Below, piece by piece: positions 1 through 7,214 of a stretch of 10,157 bases of DNA. Every line of letters starts with the position of its first letter. Position 1 is the first letter of the stretch. This stretch comes from JBMYQA01 sp049600855. GTDB taxonomy: Bacteria; Bacteroidota; Bacteroidia; Cytophagales; Flammeovirgaceae. The notes below the pieces were generated by a model, which saw only the letters and a list, made by a program, of their open reading frames with translations, was not told the DNA's origin and ran no database searches. The position numbers and the translations under genes were made by a program. Where the stretch lies: contig JBMYQA010000227.1 in assembly GCA_049600855.1 (NCBI GenBank), positions 1 to 10,157 on the forward strand. The letters are read 5' to 3'.

Positions 1-2
1 TG

Positions 3-983
3 GATGGTATGAACTTTCAAAAAACTAAAGCAGCTAAACCTTCTTTAGTTTCTAAAAAAGTAAAACCAACCAAGTTTGTTAAGTCTGGTATCAAGTCAAC
101 AAAAGAAGAATTAAACTCCAAGTCTAGGTTGAATCAACTTAAGGCATTGAAAAAATCAGGAAAGCACGATGGTAAAATATTCATTAATATTGATTCAGAT
201 GCTGAAACGATTGAACTCCATGGCCCACATGAGGGGACAAAGGTAGCAGGTGGGCATCTCTTAGTGAAGAAAAATGGCAAGGTCTTGCTCGATGAGCAAT
301 TTGAAGGAAAAATGCCTGAACGTCTTAAAAAGCAATTGGAAGAAATTAAAAATGAAGATGATGAAGGGGATTTGGATATTCAAATTAAACTAACTGGGCC
401 CAGTGAAGGGCATCGTAAAGCACACAAGGTGATCCGAAAAAAGGTGGAAGCCGCTGGCGATGAAAGTGCAGTATTTGAAATTAAAGTGGATGGAAAAGGT
501 GCAAAAAACCAGCAAATTTGGATTTCCAAAGATGGTGAAGAAATGAAACTCGATGGAGACGAAAAGCACTTTATCTTTAATGTAGACGTGATGGAAGAAG
601 GAGATGGAACCAAAGAAATAGCCAAAAGCGTATTTGTTTTCCACGTATTGCACATCGAAGATATTAAAGAAGAAGATGAAGACATTCCTGCCGAGTTTCG
701 ATTTGGAGATCAACCTAAATTGGATGAAAGCATCTCTGAATTATCGTTTTATCCCAATCCCAATGACGGACAGTTTAAACTAAACTTTAACCTAAAAGAT
801 AAAGGCAATACGGAAATCTCCATTTTCGATTTAAACGGTAAGGAAATTTATCGCGAGCAACTGAATGATTTTACAGGCAGTTATAGCAAAGATGTAAATT
901 TACAAAGCCAGCCTAAAGGTTTGTATATCCTGAAAATTAGCCAAGGCGATAAAGTAATGAGTAAGAAATTAGTATTACAATAG
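3..983 (+). CDS. T9SS type A sorting domain-containing protein, 5'-partial
   Basis: This is a probable secreted or surface-attached protein, exported by Sec and then by the type IX system, whose type A tail is cleaved after recognition. The last ~79 residues (about 246-324, counted from the ATG at 9) match the Por secretion tail: FYPNPNDGQF, then ISIFDLNGKEIY, then KGLYILKISQGDKVMSKKL. The body before it is lysine- and glutamate-rich, with short beta-like stretches and no enzyme motif that I recognise. Two segments share the pattern IxLxGPxEG (residues 68-76 and 126-134). The frame stays open to the window edge, and the ATG at 9 is followed by a lysine-rich stretch rather than a signal peptide. 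T9SS cargo needs a Sec signal, so the true start is almost certainly upstream of the window. The gene ends at TAG 981-983, just before a terminator. The specific role of the mature part is unknown. Confidence 0.85.
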   Translation, partial: DGMNFQKTKAAKPSLVSKKVKPTKFVKSGIKSTKEELNSKSRLNQLKALKKSGKHDGKIFINIDSDAETIELHGPHEGTKVAGGHLLVKKNGKVLLDEQFEGKMPERLKKQLEEIKNEDDEGDLDIQIKLTGPSEGHRKAHKVIRKKVEAAGDESAVFEIKVDGKGAKNQQIWISKDGEEMKLDGDEKHFIFNVDVMEEGDGTKEIAKSVFVFHVLHIEDIKEEDEDIPAEFRFGDQPKLDESISELSFYPNPNDGQFKLNFNLKDKGNTEISIFDLNGKEIYREQLNDFTGSYSKDVNLQSQPKGLYILKISQGDKVMSKKLVLQ

Positions 984-1009
984 AATACACTCGCTTAGTT
1001 CAAACAAGT

Positions 1010-1036
1010 CAAGGTGATAGCGCCTTGGCTTTTTTT
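1010..1036 (+). terminator. Rho-independent terminator of the T9SS cargo gene
   Basis: CAAGGT (1010-1015) pairs with GCCTTG (1022-1027) around the loop GATAGC, with one G-T wobble. A run of seven T follows at 1030-1036. It lies 26 bp after the stop codon of the sorting-domain gene and is correctly oriented to end it. Confidence 0.8.
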
Positions 1037-1107
1037 ATGGAAAAATCGTGTATCGTTGTAAGGGTACTCATGCCAATTTGACAGTAATGGATACCGTTAA
1101 TCCCACA

Positions 1108-1139
1108 TTCGTTCTATCTATCAAAAATTAGCATTTTTG
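1108..1139 (+). promoter_or_regulatory. Weak candidate promoter for the metallophosphoesterase gene
   Basis: CATTTTTG (1132-1139) differs by one base from the Bacteroidota -7 element TAnnTTTG. TTCG (1108-1111), one base off the -33 element TTTG, lies 20 bp upstream. The implied leader is about 65 nt. Both boxes are imperfect, so this is only a suggestion. Confidence 0.25.
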
Positions 1140-1210
1140 GGCTATTAATTGGAACAATTTGCTTCATTCTTGATTTATATAGAGGCATGTATAGTTAAAA
1201 GTCAGCTTCT

Positions 1211-2455
1211 ATGAATAAACTGATTGTTATTCCAATTTTGGCTCTAATACTGGTAAGTATAGACCTTTATGTATTTCAAGCCATAAAAACCATTACCCAA
1301 GATTGGAGTGTATCGAACAAAAAAATAGCTCACAGCCTTTATTGGGGATTTACCGCAATTCTGATGGTGGGTCTATTTACCTACCATTTTGTAGACCCAG
1401 AACGTGTTGGTCGGTCGGCTCGAACGTTCATTATGGTAGGCATCTTTATGATCTACCTCTCAAAAATTATCGCCTTCCTTTTCGTATTTATAGACGATAT
1501 CATTCGTTTTTTCACTTGGGTAGCGAATAAATTGAGTGGAAGTCAGCCAGAGGGGATGACGAATGGCGTGACACGCTCAGAGTTTTTAGCCAAAGCGGGG
1601 TTAGCACTCGCTTCAGTCCCTTTTTTAGGAATGAGCTATGGAATTATATTTGGGGCGCACGATTATCGGATTCGCAGGAAAAAAGTGTATCTCCCTAATC
1701 TACCAGAATCATTTAACGGCTTGCGCATTGCTCAGATTTCGGATATTCATGCAGGAAGCTTTTTCAATAAAAGAGCGGTAGCGCGTGGCGTGAAAATGAT
1801 TATGGAACAGGCTGCTGATTTGATTTTCTTTACAGGAGATTTGGTAAATAATCGAGCTTCTGAAGTAGAAAATTACAAGTCCTTATTTTCGCGTTTATCT
1901 GCTCCGTTAGGAGTGTTTTCGGTATTAGGAAATCATGACTATGGCGATTATATACGATGGGAAAGTGATGAGGCTAAAGCCAAAAATTTAGCTGATCTGA
2001 AAAAAGCACATGGCGAAATGGGTTGGCGATTATTGCTCAATGAGCATGAGCTGATTGAAAAAAATGGAGAGCAATTAGCGATTATTGGTGTAGAAAACTG
2101 GGGTGCAGGAGGTTTTGTAAAACACGGAGATCTCGATAAGGCGTACAAAGGAGCCGAAAAAGCACCCGTAAAATTATTGTTGTCGCACGATCCTAGCCAT
2201 TGGACGCATCACGTTCAAAAAACCGACATCGACATTACCTTTTCAGGCCATACGCATGGCATGCAATTTGGCATTGAGGTAGCAGGCATTAAATGGAGTC
2301 CCGTAAAGTATCGCTACAAACAATGGGCTGGTTTATACAAAGAAGCGAATCAATACTTGTATGTTAACCGTGGCTTTGGCTATCTAGGTTTCCCTGGTCG
2401 TGTAGGCATGCCTCCCGAAATCACCATTCTGGAATTACATAAAGGAGATGCCTAA
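1211..2455 (+). CDS. Membrane-anchored calcineurin-like metallophosphoesterase
   Basis: Predicted dinuclear-metal phosphoesterase of 414 aa. The N-terminal ~105 residues hold about three hydrophobic helices (about 4-24, 43-61 and 72-96). A further hydrophobic stretch at 128-148 follows TRSEFL (121-126), which resembles a degenerate Tat signal with one arginine. The catalytic domain starts near 170 and shows the complete motif set: DIH (D178, H180), GD (D210), GNHD (N241, H242), SHDP (H326) and GHTHG (H347, H349). The arrangement resembles the YaeI/YkuE group of envelope phosphoesterases. The lipid A enzyme LpxG belongs to the same superfamily, so a lipid or nucleotide-sugar substrate is possible but not shown. 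The long tail after GHTHG (350-414) continues the fold, ending in GMPPEITILEL. The gene stands alone and converges on the DUF2911 gene. The start at 1211 is favoured because it opens directly into a membrane helix. Enzyme class is confident, substrate unknown. Confidence 0.9.
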   Translation: MNKLIVIPILALILVSIDLYVFQAIKTITQDWSVSNKKIAHSLYWGFTAILMVGLFTYHFVDPERVGRSARTFIMVGIFMIYLSKIIAFLFVFIDDIIRFFTWVANKLSGSQPEGMTNGVTRSEFLAKAGLALASVPFLGMSYGIIFGAHDYRIRRKKVYLPNLPESFNGLRIAQISDIHAGSFFNKRAVARGVKMIMEQAADLIFFTGDLVNNRASEVENYKSLFSRLSAPLGVFSVLGNHDYGDYIRWESDEAKAKNLADLKKAHGEMGWRLLLNEHELIEKNGEQLAIIGVENWGAGGFVKHGDLDKAYKGAEKAPVKLLLSHDPSHWTHHVQKTDIDITFSGHTHGMQFGIEVAGIKWSPVKYRYKQWAGLYKEANQYLYVNRGFGYLGFPGRVGMPPEITILELHKGDA

Positions 2456-2475
2456 GCTCAAAAACTTCAGGACAC

Positions 2476-2516
2476 AAAAAAACAGCCTTTCAAAACGTTG
2501 AAGGGCTGTTTTTTTT
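2476..2516. terminator. Bidirectional Rho-independent terminator between convergent genes
   Basis: A 13-bp stem (arms 2481-2493 and 2498-2510, one G-T wobble) closes on the loop AACG. It is flanked by an A-run on the left (2476-2482) and a T-run on the right (2509-2516). It therefore has the terminator form on both strands, and it sits exactly between the stop codons of the metallophosphoesterase (2455) and the DUF2911 gene (2536). Confidence 0.92.
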
Positions 2517-2535
2517 AGTAAAACGAGACTAAAAC

Positions 2536-3060
2536 CTATTTGACCGAAATCGTGAAAGGTACCATTACTTTTTCCCACATAATGGTCACTTTTCCATTAT
2601 CGGCAATGTCAATTTTCATTTGTTCAGTATTTTCTGTTGTGCTTGAAGCTTTCACATCTACTCGGAGTACATCCTTTTTGGAATCGTAATTGTAAGCTCC
2701 CCATTGGTTGGCAACGCTGTTGAAAACAATCGTCCACTTGCCATTCGCTCTAGGAATGGTAAATAGGCCATATTTTCCAGCTTTCAACTTTTTTCCTTCA
2801 ATGAGCACATCTTTGCTCACTTCAATTGTTGAGGCTTCGTTTGCGCCCGTACGCCATACTTCATCGTATTTCACGATTTTGGTTCCCCAAATCGCTCTTC
2901 CTCTAACCGAAGGTGCGCCATAATTGATTTTTACGTTTACGCCATTAATGGTCGCTGAGCTTTCCATCGGAGGACTTAACTGTTTTTTCTGAGCAAATGC
3001 ATTTAAACCAGTTGCTAAAAGAATCACAAGTGTAAGTCCGAATAATCTTTTCAGTTGCAT
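2536..3060 (-). CDS. DUF2911 domain-containing exported protein
   Basis: Exported protein of 174 aa and unknown biochemical function, in a family common in Bacteroidota. Residues 1-23 form a clear signal peptide: MQLKRLF, then a hydrophobic core, ending AFA before Q24. The mature part carries the family signatures YGAPSVRGRAIWG (48-60, with the final T shortened here), VWRTGANEA (68-76) and AGKYGLFTIP (94-103), followed by WTIVFN (109-114). The reading frame is open further upstream, to an ATG at 3129. That longer start would bury the signal peptide behind 23 polar residues, so the ATG at 3060, preceded by an A-rich leader, is preferred. The gene is transcribed alone, divergent from hisS and convergent with the phosphoesterase, and shares its terminator. 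No catalytic residues can be assigned. Family membership is confident from these motifs. Confidence 0.9.
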   Translation of the reverse strand: MQLKRLFGLTLVILLATGLNAFAQKKQLSPPMESSATINGVNVKINYGAPSVRGRAIWGTKIVKYDEVWRTGANEASTIEVSKDVLIEGKKLKAGKYGLFTIPRANGKWTIVFNSVANQWGAYNYDSKKDVLRVDVKASSTTENTEQMKIDIADNGKVTIMWEKVMVPFTISVK

Positions 3061-3261
3061 AAGTCTTTGTTTTTGGGTTAAAACGGTTTGGTAAATGCCG
3101 AATGAATTTTCAGCTTTATCCTCTAACATATATTCGCAATAATGGGTTTATCATAATACACTTTTTACATAGAAGGGGAATAGTTAAACAAGAATTTACA
3201 ATTTTGAGGTTGTACGGTAGGAAATCTTTTTAGATCGCTTTTCCAATGCCTTGCAATTGCC

Positions 3262-3269
3262 TATTTTTG
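3262..3269 (+). promoter_or_regulatory. Candidate -7 promoter element for hisS
   Basis: TATTTTTG is a perfect match to the Bacteroidota -7 consensus TAnnTTTG. It would start transcription roughly 75-80 nt before the hisS ATG. The -33 position holds only a T-rich stretch (about 3237-3243) with no clear TTTG. Confidence 0.5.
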
Positions 3270-3351
3270 GCTCCTTATTATTTAGAATGGCTGAATACCT
3301 TCTTTAAGCAAATAGAATTATTCTAGCAATTAGGCAGATAAAGATAAGATT

Positions 3352-4725
3352 ATGGGACAGAAATTAGGCAATCTTAAGGGCACGCGAGACTTTGATCCAG
3401 CTCAAATGGTGAAACGCTATTACATTATTGATACCATTAAAGGAAGTTTCCAAAAATACGGTTTTCAGCCTTTGGAAACACCTGCCATGGAAAGTCTGGA
3501 GGTATTGACGGGAAAATATGGCGATGAAGGGGATAAACTGTTGTTTAAAATCTTGAATTCAGGTGATTACCTGTCGAAAACATCGGTACAAGACTACGAA
3601 GCAGGTTATAAGCAGATGTTGAGCAAAGTTTCCAAAAAAGGATTGCGTTATGACCTCACTGTTCCCTTTGCGCGATACGTGGTGATGAATCAAAGTAAGC
3701 TGACTTTTCCTTTTAAGCGCTATCAGATTCAGCCCGTTTGGCGTGCAGATCGTCCGCAAAAGGGGCGCTACCAAGAGTTTTACCAATGTGATGCCGATGT
3801 CGTGGGTACCGATTCTTTAATTTGTGAGGCAGAAATTGTGGCGATGATGAATGAGGTTTTGGGAAAACTAGGGATAAAAGGAGCGTCTATCAGTCTTAAT
3901 AATCGCAAAGTATTAGTTGGTATTGCCCAAGCCATTGGTGAAGAAGGAAAAGAATCTGATTTGTGTGTAGCAATTGATAAGCTAGACAAAATTGGGAAAG
4001 AGAAAGTTGAAGAAGAGTTGACTAATCGAGGTTTTTCTAATACAGCAATTGAAGAACTACAGCCGCTATTCTCTATTAATGGATCAAATGCTGAAAAAGT
4101 TGCCCAGCTGAAAAAGTGGTTAGTCGATTCTAAAACAGGTATGGAAGGGGTAGAAGAGTTGGAAGAGCTATTTGATATCATGCAGAAGGCTAACATTAGT
4201 GACGAATTGGTAAATCTGGATATTACACTAGCTCGCGGCTTATCGTATTATACAGGAGCCATTTTTGAAGTAAAAGTAGCAGGTTCAAAAATTGGTAGCA
4301 TCAGCGGTGGTGGACGTTATGATGATCTTACAGGCGTTTTTGGTCTTAAAGGCGTATCAGGCGTTGGCTTCTCATTTGGCATTGATCGCTTATATGATGT
4401 GTTGGAAGAGCAAGATCTTTTCCCGAAACAACACCAAGATAGTACAAAAGTGCTGTTTATTAATTTCGATAAAGCTTCGCAAGATTATTGCCTTCCACTT
4501 TTGCAACAACTCCGCTCACAAGGCATTAATTCTGAAATTTATCCACATGTTACCAAATTAGGCAAGCAAATGACCTATGCAAATAACAAAGGCATTCCCT
4601 ATGTGATTATGGCAGGAAGTAATGAAATGGAATCAGGGCTACTTACCTTAAAAAACATGGAGTCAGGCGAGCAAGAAAAGTTACGTATTGAGGAGATTAT
4701 TGAGAAAGTGCACCCTAAACCTTAG
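3352..4725 (+). CDS. hisS: Histidyl-tRNA synthetase (histidine--tRNA ligase)
   Basis: Cytoplasmic class II aminoacyl-tRNA synthetase that charges tRNA-His with histidine using ATP, essential for translation. At 457 aa it is of normal full length. Class II motif 1 lies around QPLETPAME (39-47). Motif 2 runs from the VWRADRP segment (R131) through GRYQEFYQCDADVVG (138-152). The histidine-specific signature LARGLSYYTG (293-302) contains R296, the equivalent of the catalytic arginine of the family. GGGRYDDL (319-326) lines the active site, and motif 3 is GVGFSFGIDRL (337-347, R346). The C-terminal anticodon-binding domain spans about 365-450 and has the expected alternating strands and helices (KVLFINF, IYPHVTKLGKQMTYAN, YVIMAG). 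The gene is monocistronic by appearance, with 109 bp before the next gene. The start is a plain ATG after an A-rich leader. All key motifs are intact. Confidence 0.98.
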   Translation: MGQKLGNLKGTRDFDPAQMVKRYYIIDTIKGSFQKYGFQPLETPAMESLEVLTGKYGDEGDKLLFKILNSGDYLSKTSVQDYEAGYKQMLSKVSKKGLRYDLTVPFARYVVMNQSKLTFPFKRYQIQPVWRADRPQKGRYQEFYQCDADVVGTDSLICEAEIVAMMNEVLGKLGIKGASISLNNRKVLVGIAQAIGEEGKESDLCVAIDKLDKIGKEKVEEELTNRGFSNTAIEELQPLFSINGSNAEKVAQLKKWLVDSKTGMEGVEELEELFDIMQKANISDELVNLDITLARGLSYYTGAIFEVKVAGSKIGSISGGGRYDDLTGVFGLKGVSGVGFSFGIDRLYDVLEEQDLFPKQHQDSTKVLFINFDKASQDYCLPLLQQLRSQGINSEIYPHVTKLGKQMTYANNKGIPYVIMAGSNEMESGLLTLKNMESGEQEKLRIEEIIEKVHPKP

Positions 4726-4731
4726 TTTAGG
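4714..4731 (+). terminator. Stem-loop overlapping the hisS stop codon, possible weak terminator
   Basis: CCTAAAC (4714-4720) pairs perfectly with GTTTAGG (4725-4731) around CTTA. The TAG stop (4723-4725) lies at the loop and 3' arm. There is no T-run after it, so it is not a canonical terminator. It could slow the polymerase or protect the 3' end of the transcript. No better terminator was seen between hisS and the next gene. Confidence 0.3.
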
Positions 4732-4834
4732 CATCATCGTAAAATATAAGAGTGATTAACTCAAGTAACGCAAATGATGCTCAAAACCTTCTTATGAGAA
4801 AGTACCTAACTTGTTTTTTAAATAAACGAATGCT

Positions 4835-5692
4835 ATGAATTTGCAAGATAAGTATATCAATCCATTCACTGACTTTGGGTTTAAAAAGCTATTTGGTACT
4901 GAACCCAACAAAGAGTTCTTGATTGATTTTTTGAATCAAATTCTTCCTCCAAAACATAAGATAGCCGATTTATCCTATATTTCTAATGAACATTTAGGGA
5001 ATACTACAGTTGATCGCAAAGCTATTTTTGACCTGTATTGCACTAGTCAATCTGGAGATCGGTTTATCGTTGAAATTCAAAAAGCTAAACAAAACTATTT
5101 CAAGGATAGAAGTGTCTATTATTCTACCTTTCCTATTCAAGAGCAAGCAAAAAAAGGAGATTGGAATTTTCAATTAGCAGCTGTATATACTGTTGGTATT
5201 TTAGATTTTGTTTTTGCTGAAGATAAAAGTGAAAATGAAGTACTACATATTGTTCAACTTAAAGATCAAAATGGAAATACCTTTTATGATAAACTCACTT
5301 ATATTTATTTAGAAATGCCTAATTTCAATAAGAAAGAAGATGAGTTAGAAAATGATTTTGATAAATGGTTGTATGTCTTTAAACATTTACATCAGTTAAC
5401 AGCTATTCCAACAAGACTACAAAGTAAGATTTTTAATAACTTTTTTAAAGCAGCTGAAATTGCCAATTTCTCCAAGGACGAACGTTATGAATATGAAGCA
5501 AGTTTAAAGTATTATAGAGATCTTAAGAATGTAACAGATACTGCTAGGGAGGAAGGAAGAGAAGAAGGAAGGGAAGATGAGAAATACCTCATTGCAAAAA
5601 AAGCGTTAGCAAGAGGGTTGTCAATACAGATGGTATCAGAATTAACGGGTCTTTCTATTCAGAAAGTTGAAGCGTTGTCTTCAGAAAAGTAA
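4835..5692 (+). CDS. Rpn-family PD-(D/E)XK nuclease / putative transposase
   Basis: 285-aa member of the recombination-promoting nuclease (Rpn, PD-(D/E)XK 'transposase') family. These are DNA endonucleases linked to recA-independent recombination and, for some members, to phage defence. The N-terminus INPFTDFGFKKLFG (8-21) is the usual opening of the family. Candidate metal-binding residues are E27, D66 (AIFDLYC) and the E-x-Q-K motif E80-I-Q82-K83, so the core looks intact. The C-terminus has the typical charged tail: REEG (238-241), REEG (242-245), REDE, then a helical end of the type LARGLSIQMVSELTGLSIQKVEAL. The gene is visibly AT-richer than its neighbours (two 60-base blocks near 5281-5400 hold 13 and 15 G+C), which suggests recent transfer or loose constraint. 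No terminal inverted repeats or target duplications were seen, so it is not shown to be a mobile element itself. Confidence 0.9.
   Translation: MNLQDKYINPFTDFGFKKLFGTEPNKEFLIDFLNQILPPKHKIADLSYISNEHLGNTTVDRKAIFDLYCTSQSGDRFIVEIQKAKQNYFKDRSVYYSTFPIQEQAKKGDWNFQLAAVYTVGILDFVFAEDKSENEVLHIVQLKDQNGNTFYDKLTYIYLEMPNFNKKEDELENDFDKWLYVFKHLHQLTAIPTRLQSKIFNNFFKAAEIANFSKDERYEYEASLKYYRDLKNVTDTAREEGREEGREDEKYLIAKKALARGLSIQMVSELTGLSIQKVEALSSEK
5546..5581 (+). repeat. Short tandem repeat encoding REEG-REEG-REDE in the nuclease gene
   Basis: Three consecutive 12-base units (5546-5557, 5558-5569 and 5570-5581) encode REEG, REEG and REDE. They are purine-only until the third unit and differ by a few bases. Repeats at this place are common in Rpn-family genes and can change length by slippage without shifting the frame. 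Confidence 0.6.
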
Positions 5693-5751
5693 TCTATTGA
5701 TACCACTGGCAATTGATAAGCCACTACAACCATTTCATCTGAACTCATTTT

Positions 5752-5773
5752 ACATGATGAAAAATCATTATGT
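5752..5773. other. Stem-loop downstream of the Rpn-family gene
   Basis: ACATGATGA (5752-5760) pairs with TCATTATGT (5765-5773) around AAAA: nine base pairs, one of them a wobble. It lies 60 bp after the stop codon and has no T-run. It may be an RNA 3'-end structure or a protein-binding palindrome. Confidence 0.35.
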
Positions 5774-5799
5774 CCAAGCACTTACCTCTAAAAGAGCAA

Positions 5800-5823
5800 A
5801 ACAGGATGCGAAATCTGTTTTTT
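5800..5823 (+). terminator. Probable Rho-independent terminator after the Rpn-family gene
   Basis: The left arm (5800-5807, AACAGGAT read to the loop) and right arm (5813-5819) form a seven-pair stem with one bulged G around GCGAA. Six T follow at 5818-5823. It sits about 108 bp after the nuclease stop and before the promoter of the next gene. Confidence 0.55.
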
Positions 5824-5926
5824 CCGACTTCTAACCTCCAACTTTCAGTAGCATTAAATACCTTACTCCATACAGTAATAAAATTATAGATTAACTAAGT
5901 GATTATTATTTCAGCTTGACTTATAC

Positions 5927-5934
5927 TATTTTTG
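5927..5934 (+). promoter_or_regulatory. -7 promoter element of the DUF445 gene
   Basis: TATTTTTG is a perfect TAnnTTTG element, placed 21 bp before the ATG at 5956, giving a short leader of about 15 nt. The upstream -33 region lacks a clear TTTG. The element overlaps an in-frame TTG (5932-5934), so that TTG is very unlikely to be a start codon. Confidence 0.6.
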
Positions 5935-5955
5935 TCGCTTCAACCAACAAAATCC

Positions 5956-7197
5956 ATGGCTGAAGAAAATTGGCAAATACTGTTATTCTGGCTTCCTTAT
6001 GTTTTAATTCCTATCATCAATGCCATTGTAGGTTGGGGTACAAACTGGCTTGCCCTTAAAATGACTTTTTATCCCTTAGAGTTTTTGGGTATCCCTCCCT
6101 ATTTGGGATGGCAAGGGATTATTCCTAACAAAGCGGCATCTATGGCAGAAAAGTCGGTAGATATGCTTACTGAGAAGTTGATTGATAGTGTAGAGCTGTT
6201 TGAACGGATGGATCCTGCCCGTGTAGCAGAAGAAATGAAGGAAGAGGTGGATGCCTTATCCGAGAAAATTATCAACGAAGTAATGCTTGCCCAAGCTCCA
6301 TTACTGTGGAAGCCCTTACCCAAAAGAGCCAAGCGATTAGTCTATGAAAAAGCTTCGGAAAACCTGCCTGAAACCGTAGCGGAGATGATGGATGACATCA
6401 AAGTGAATATAGACGAGCTGTTTAATGTCAAGCAAATGACAATTGATATTTTGTTGGAAAACAAGCAGCTATTGAATGACATTTTTGAGGAATGTGGCAA
6501 AGAAGAATTTGTATTTATTGAACGTTCAGGGATTTACTTCGGCTTTTTATTTGGAATGATTCAAACCATACTCTGGTATTTTGTACAACAAAACGGTTGG
6601 ATGAGTGGCTTTGAATGGACATTACTGCCTGCTTTTGGTTTATTGGTTGGTTGGGCAACAAACTTCATTGCACTGAAGATTATCTTCTACCCACTCAATC
6701 CAATCAAGATAGGACCAATACGTATACAAGGTTTATTTATTAAACGTCAGTATGAGGTGGCCGAAATTTATTCACGGATTGTGGCGGAAAACATCTTGAA
6801 TATGCCCAATATCTTTGATGAGATTATACGCGGGCATACACAAGATAAGCTGACAGAAGTGATTCGCAAGCACATTGATCATGCCGTAGATGAAGCAGTA
6901 GGTTCTTCCAAAACTATTTTTGAGTTTATGGCTGGTAAAAAGAAGATTGAGATTGCCAAAAACATTGCCACCTACCGATTCATGGAAGAACTCCCCGTTT
7001 CCATCCGAAAAATCTTTGGCTATGCAGATGAAGCACTAGATGTAGAAACAACACTGTGCGAAAAAATGCAAACCCTCACTCCCGTAGAGTTTGAGGGCTT
7101 CCTCCATCCCGTGTTTGAAGAAGATGAATGGAAGTTGATCTTAGTAGGAGCCGTATTAGGTGGTTTGGCGGGTACAGCACAGTTGTTTATGTTTTAA
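5956..7197 (+). CDS. DUF445 family membrane protein with internal duplication
   Basis: Predicted inner-membrane protein of 413 aa in the DUF445 (YheB-like) family, function unknown. Hydrophobic segments lie at about 7-37, 192-211, 222-245 and 393-412. The protein is built from two related halves: GWGTNWLALKMTFYPL (26-41) is matched by GWATNFIALKIIFYPL (232-247). Both are followed by a short beta-like stretch (GWQGIIP, IQGLFIK) and then a long amphipathic region of about 130-140 residues. The long charged helices between the membrane segments (65-185 and 265-375) probably lie outside the bilayer. An in-frame TTG at 5932 would add eight residues, but it is part of the promoter element, so the ATG at 5956 is preferred. 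The gene ends 9 bp from the convergent membrane-protein gene on the other strand. Family is confident, role unknown. Confidence 0.9.
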   Translation: MAEENWQILLFWLPYVLIPIINAIVGWGTNWLALKMTFYPLEFLGIPPYLGWQGIIPNKAASMAEKSVDMLTEKLIDSVELFERMDPARVAEEMKEEVDALSEKIINEVMLAQAPLLWKPLPKRAKRLVYEKASENLPETVAEMMDDIKVNIDELFNVKQMTIDILLENKQLLNDIFEECGKEEFVFIERSGIYFGFLFGMIQTILWYFVQQNGWMSGFEWTLLPAFGLLVGWATNFIALKIIFYPLNPIKIGPIRIQGLFIKRQYEVAEIYSRIVAENILNMPNIFDEIIRGHTQDKLTEVIRKHIDHAVDEAVGSSKTIFEFMAGKKKIEIAKNIATYRFMEELPVSIRKIFGYADEALDVETTLCEKMQTLTPVEFEGFLHPVFEEDEWKLILVGAVLGGLAGTAQLFMF

Positions 7198-7214
7198 GAA
7201 TCAAGCTTATTCTT
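7196..7214. other. Small hairpin covering both convergent stop codons
   Basis: AAGAAT (7196-7201) pairs with ATTCTT (7209-7214) around CAAGCTT. Part of the TAA of the DUF445 gene and the stop of the opposite gene fall within it. The stem is short and has no long T-run, so termination in both directions is only a possibility. Confidence 0.25.

Noticed and set aside
3061..3129. Upstream extension of the DUF2911 protein to the ATG at 3129
   Set aside because: It would put 23 polar residues before a good signal peptide; the start at 3060 fits better.
4731..4780. Inverted repeat GCATCAT / ATGATGC between hisS and the Rpn-family gene
   Set aside because: The 36-nt loop and lack of a T-run make it weak, and seven-base matches at this spacing can arise by chance.
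5577..5609. Small frame after a purine-rich GGAAGGGAAG stretch inside the Rpn-family gene
   Set aside because: The ATG is out of frame with the nuclease and stops after ten codons, so it cannot be the in-frame short inhibitor known from other Rpn genes.
4835..5692. Treating the Rpn-family gene as a complete insertion sequence
   Set aside because: No terminal inverted repeats or flanking direct repeats were found, and family members are often stand-alone genes despite the 'transposase' label.
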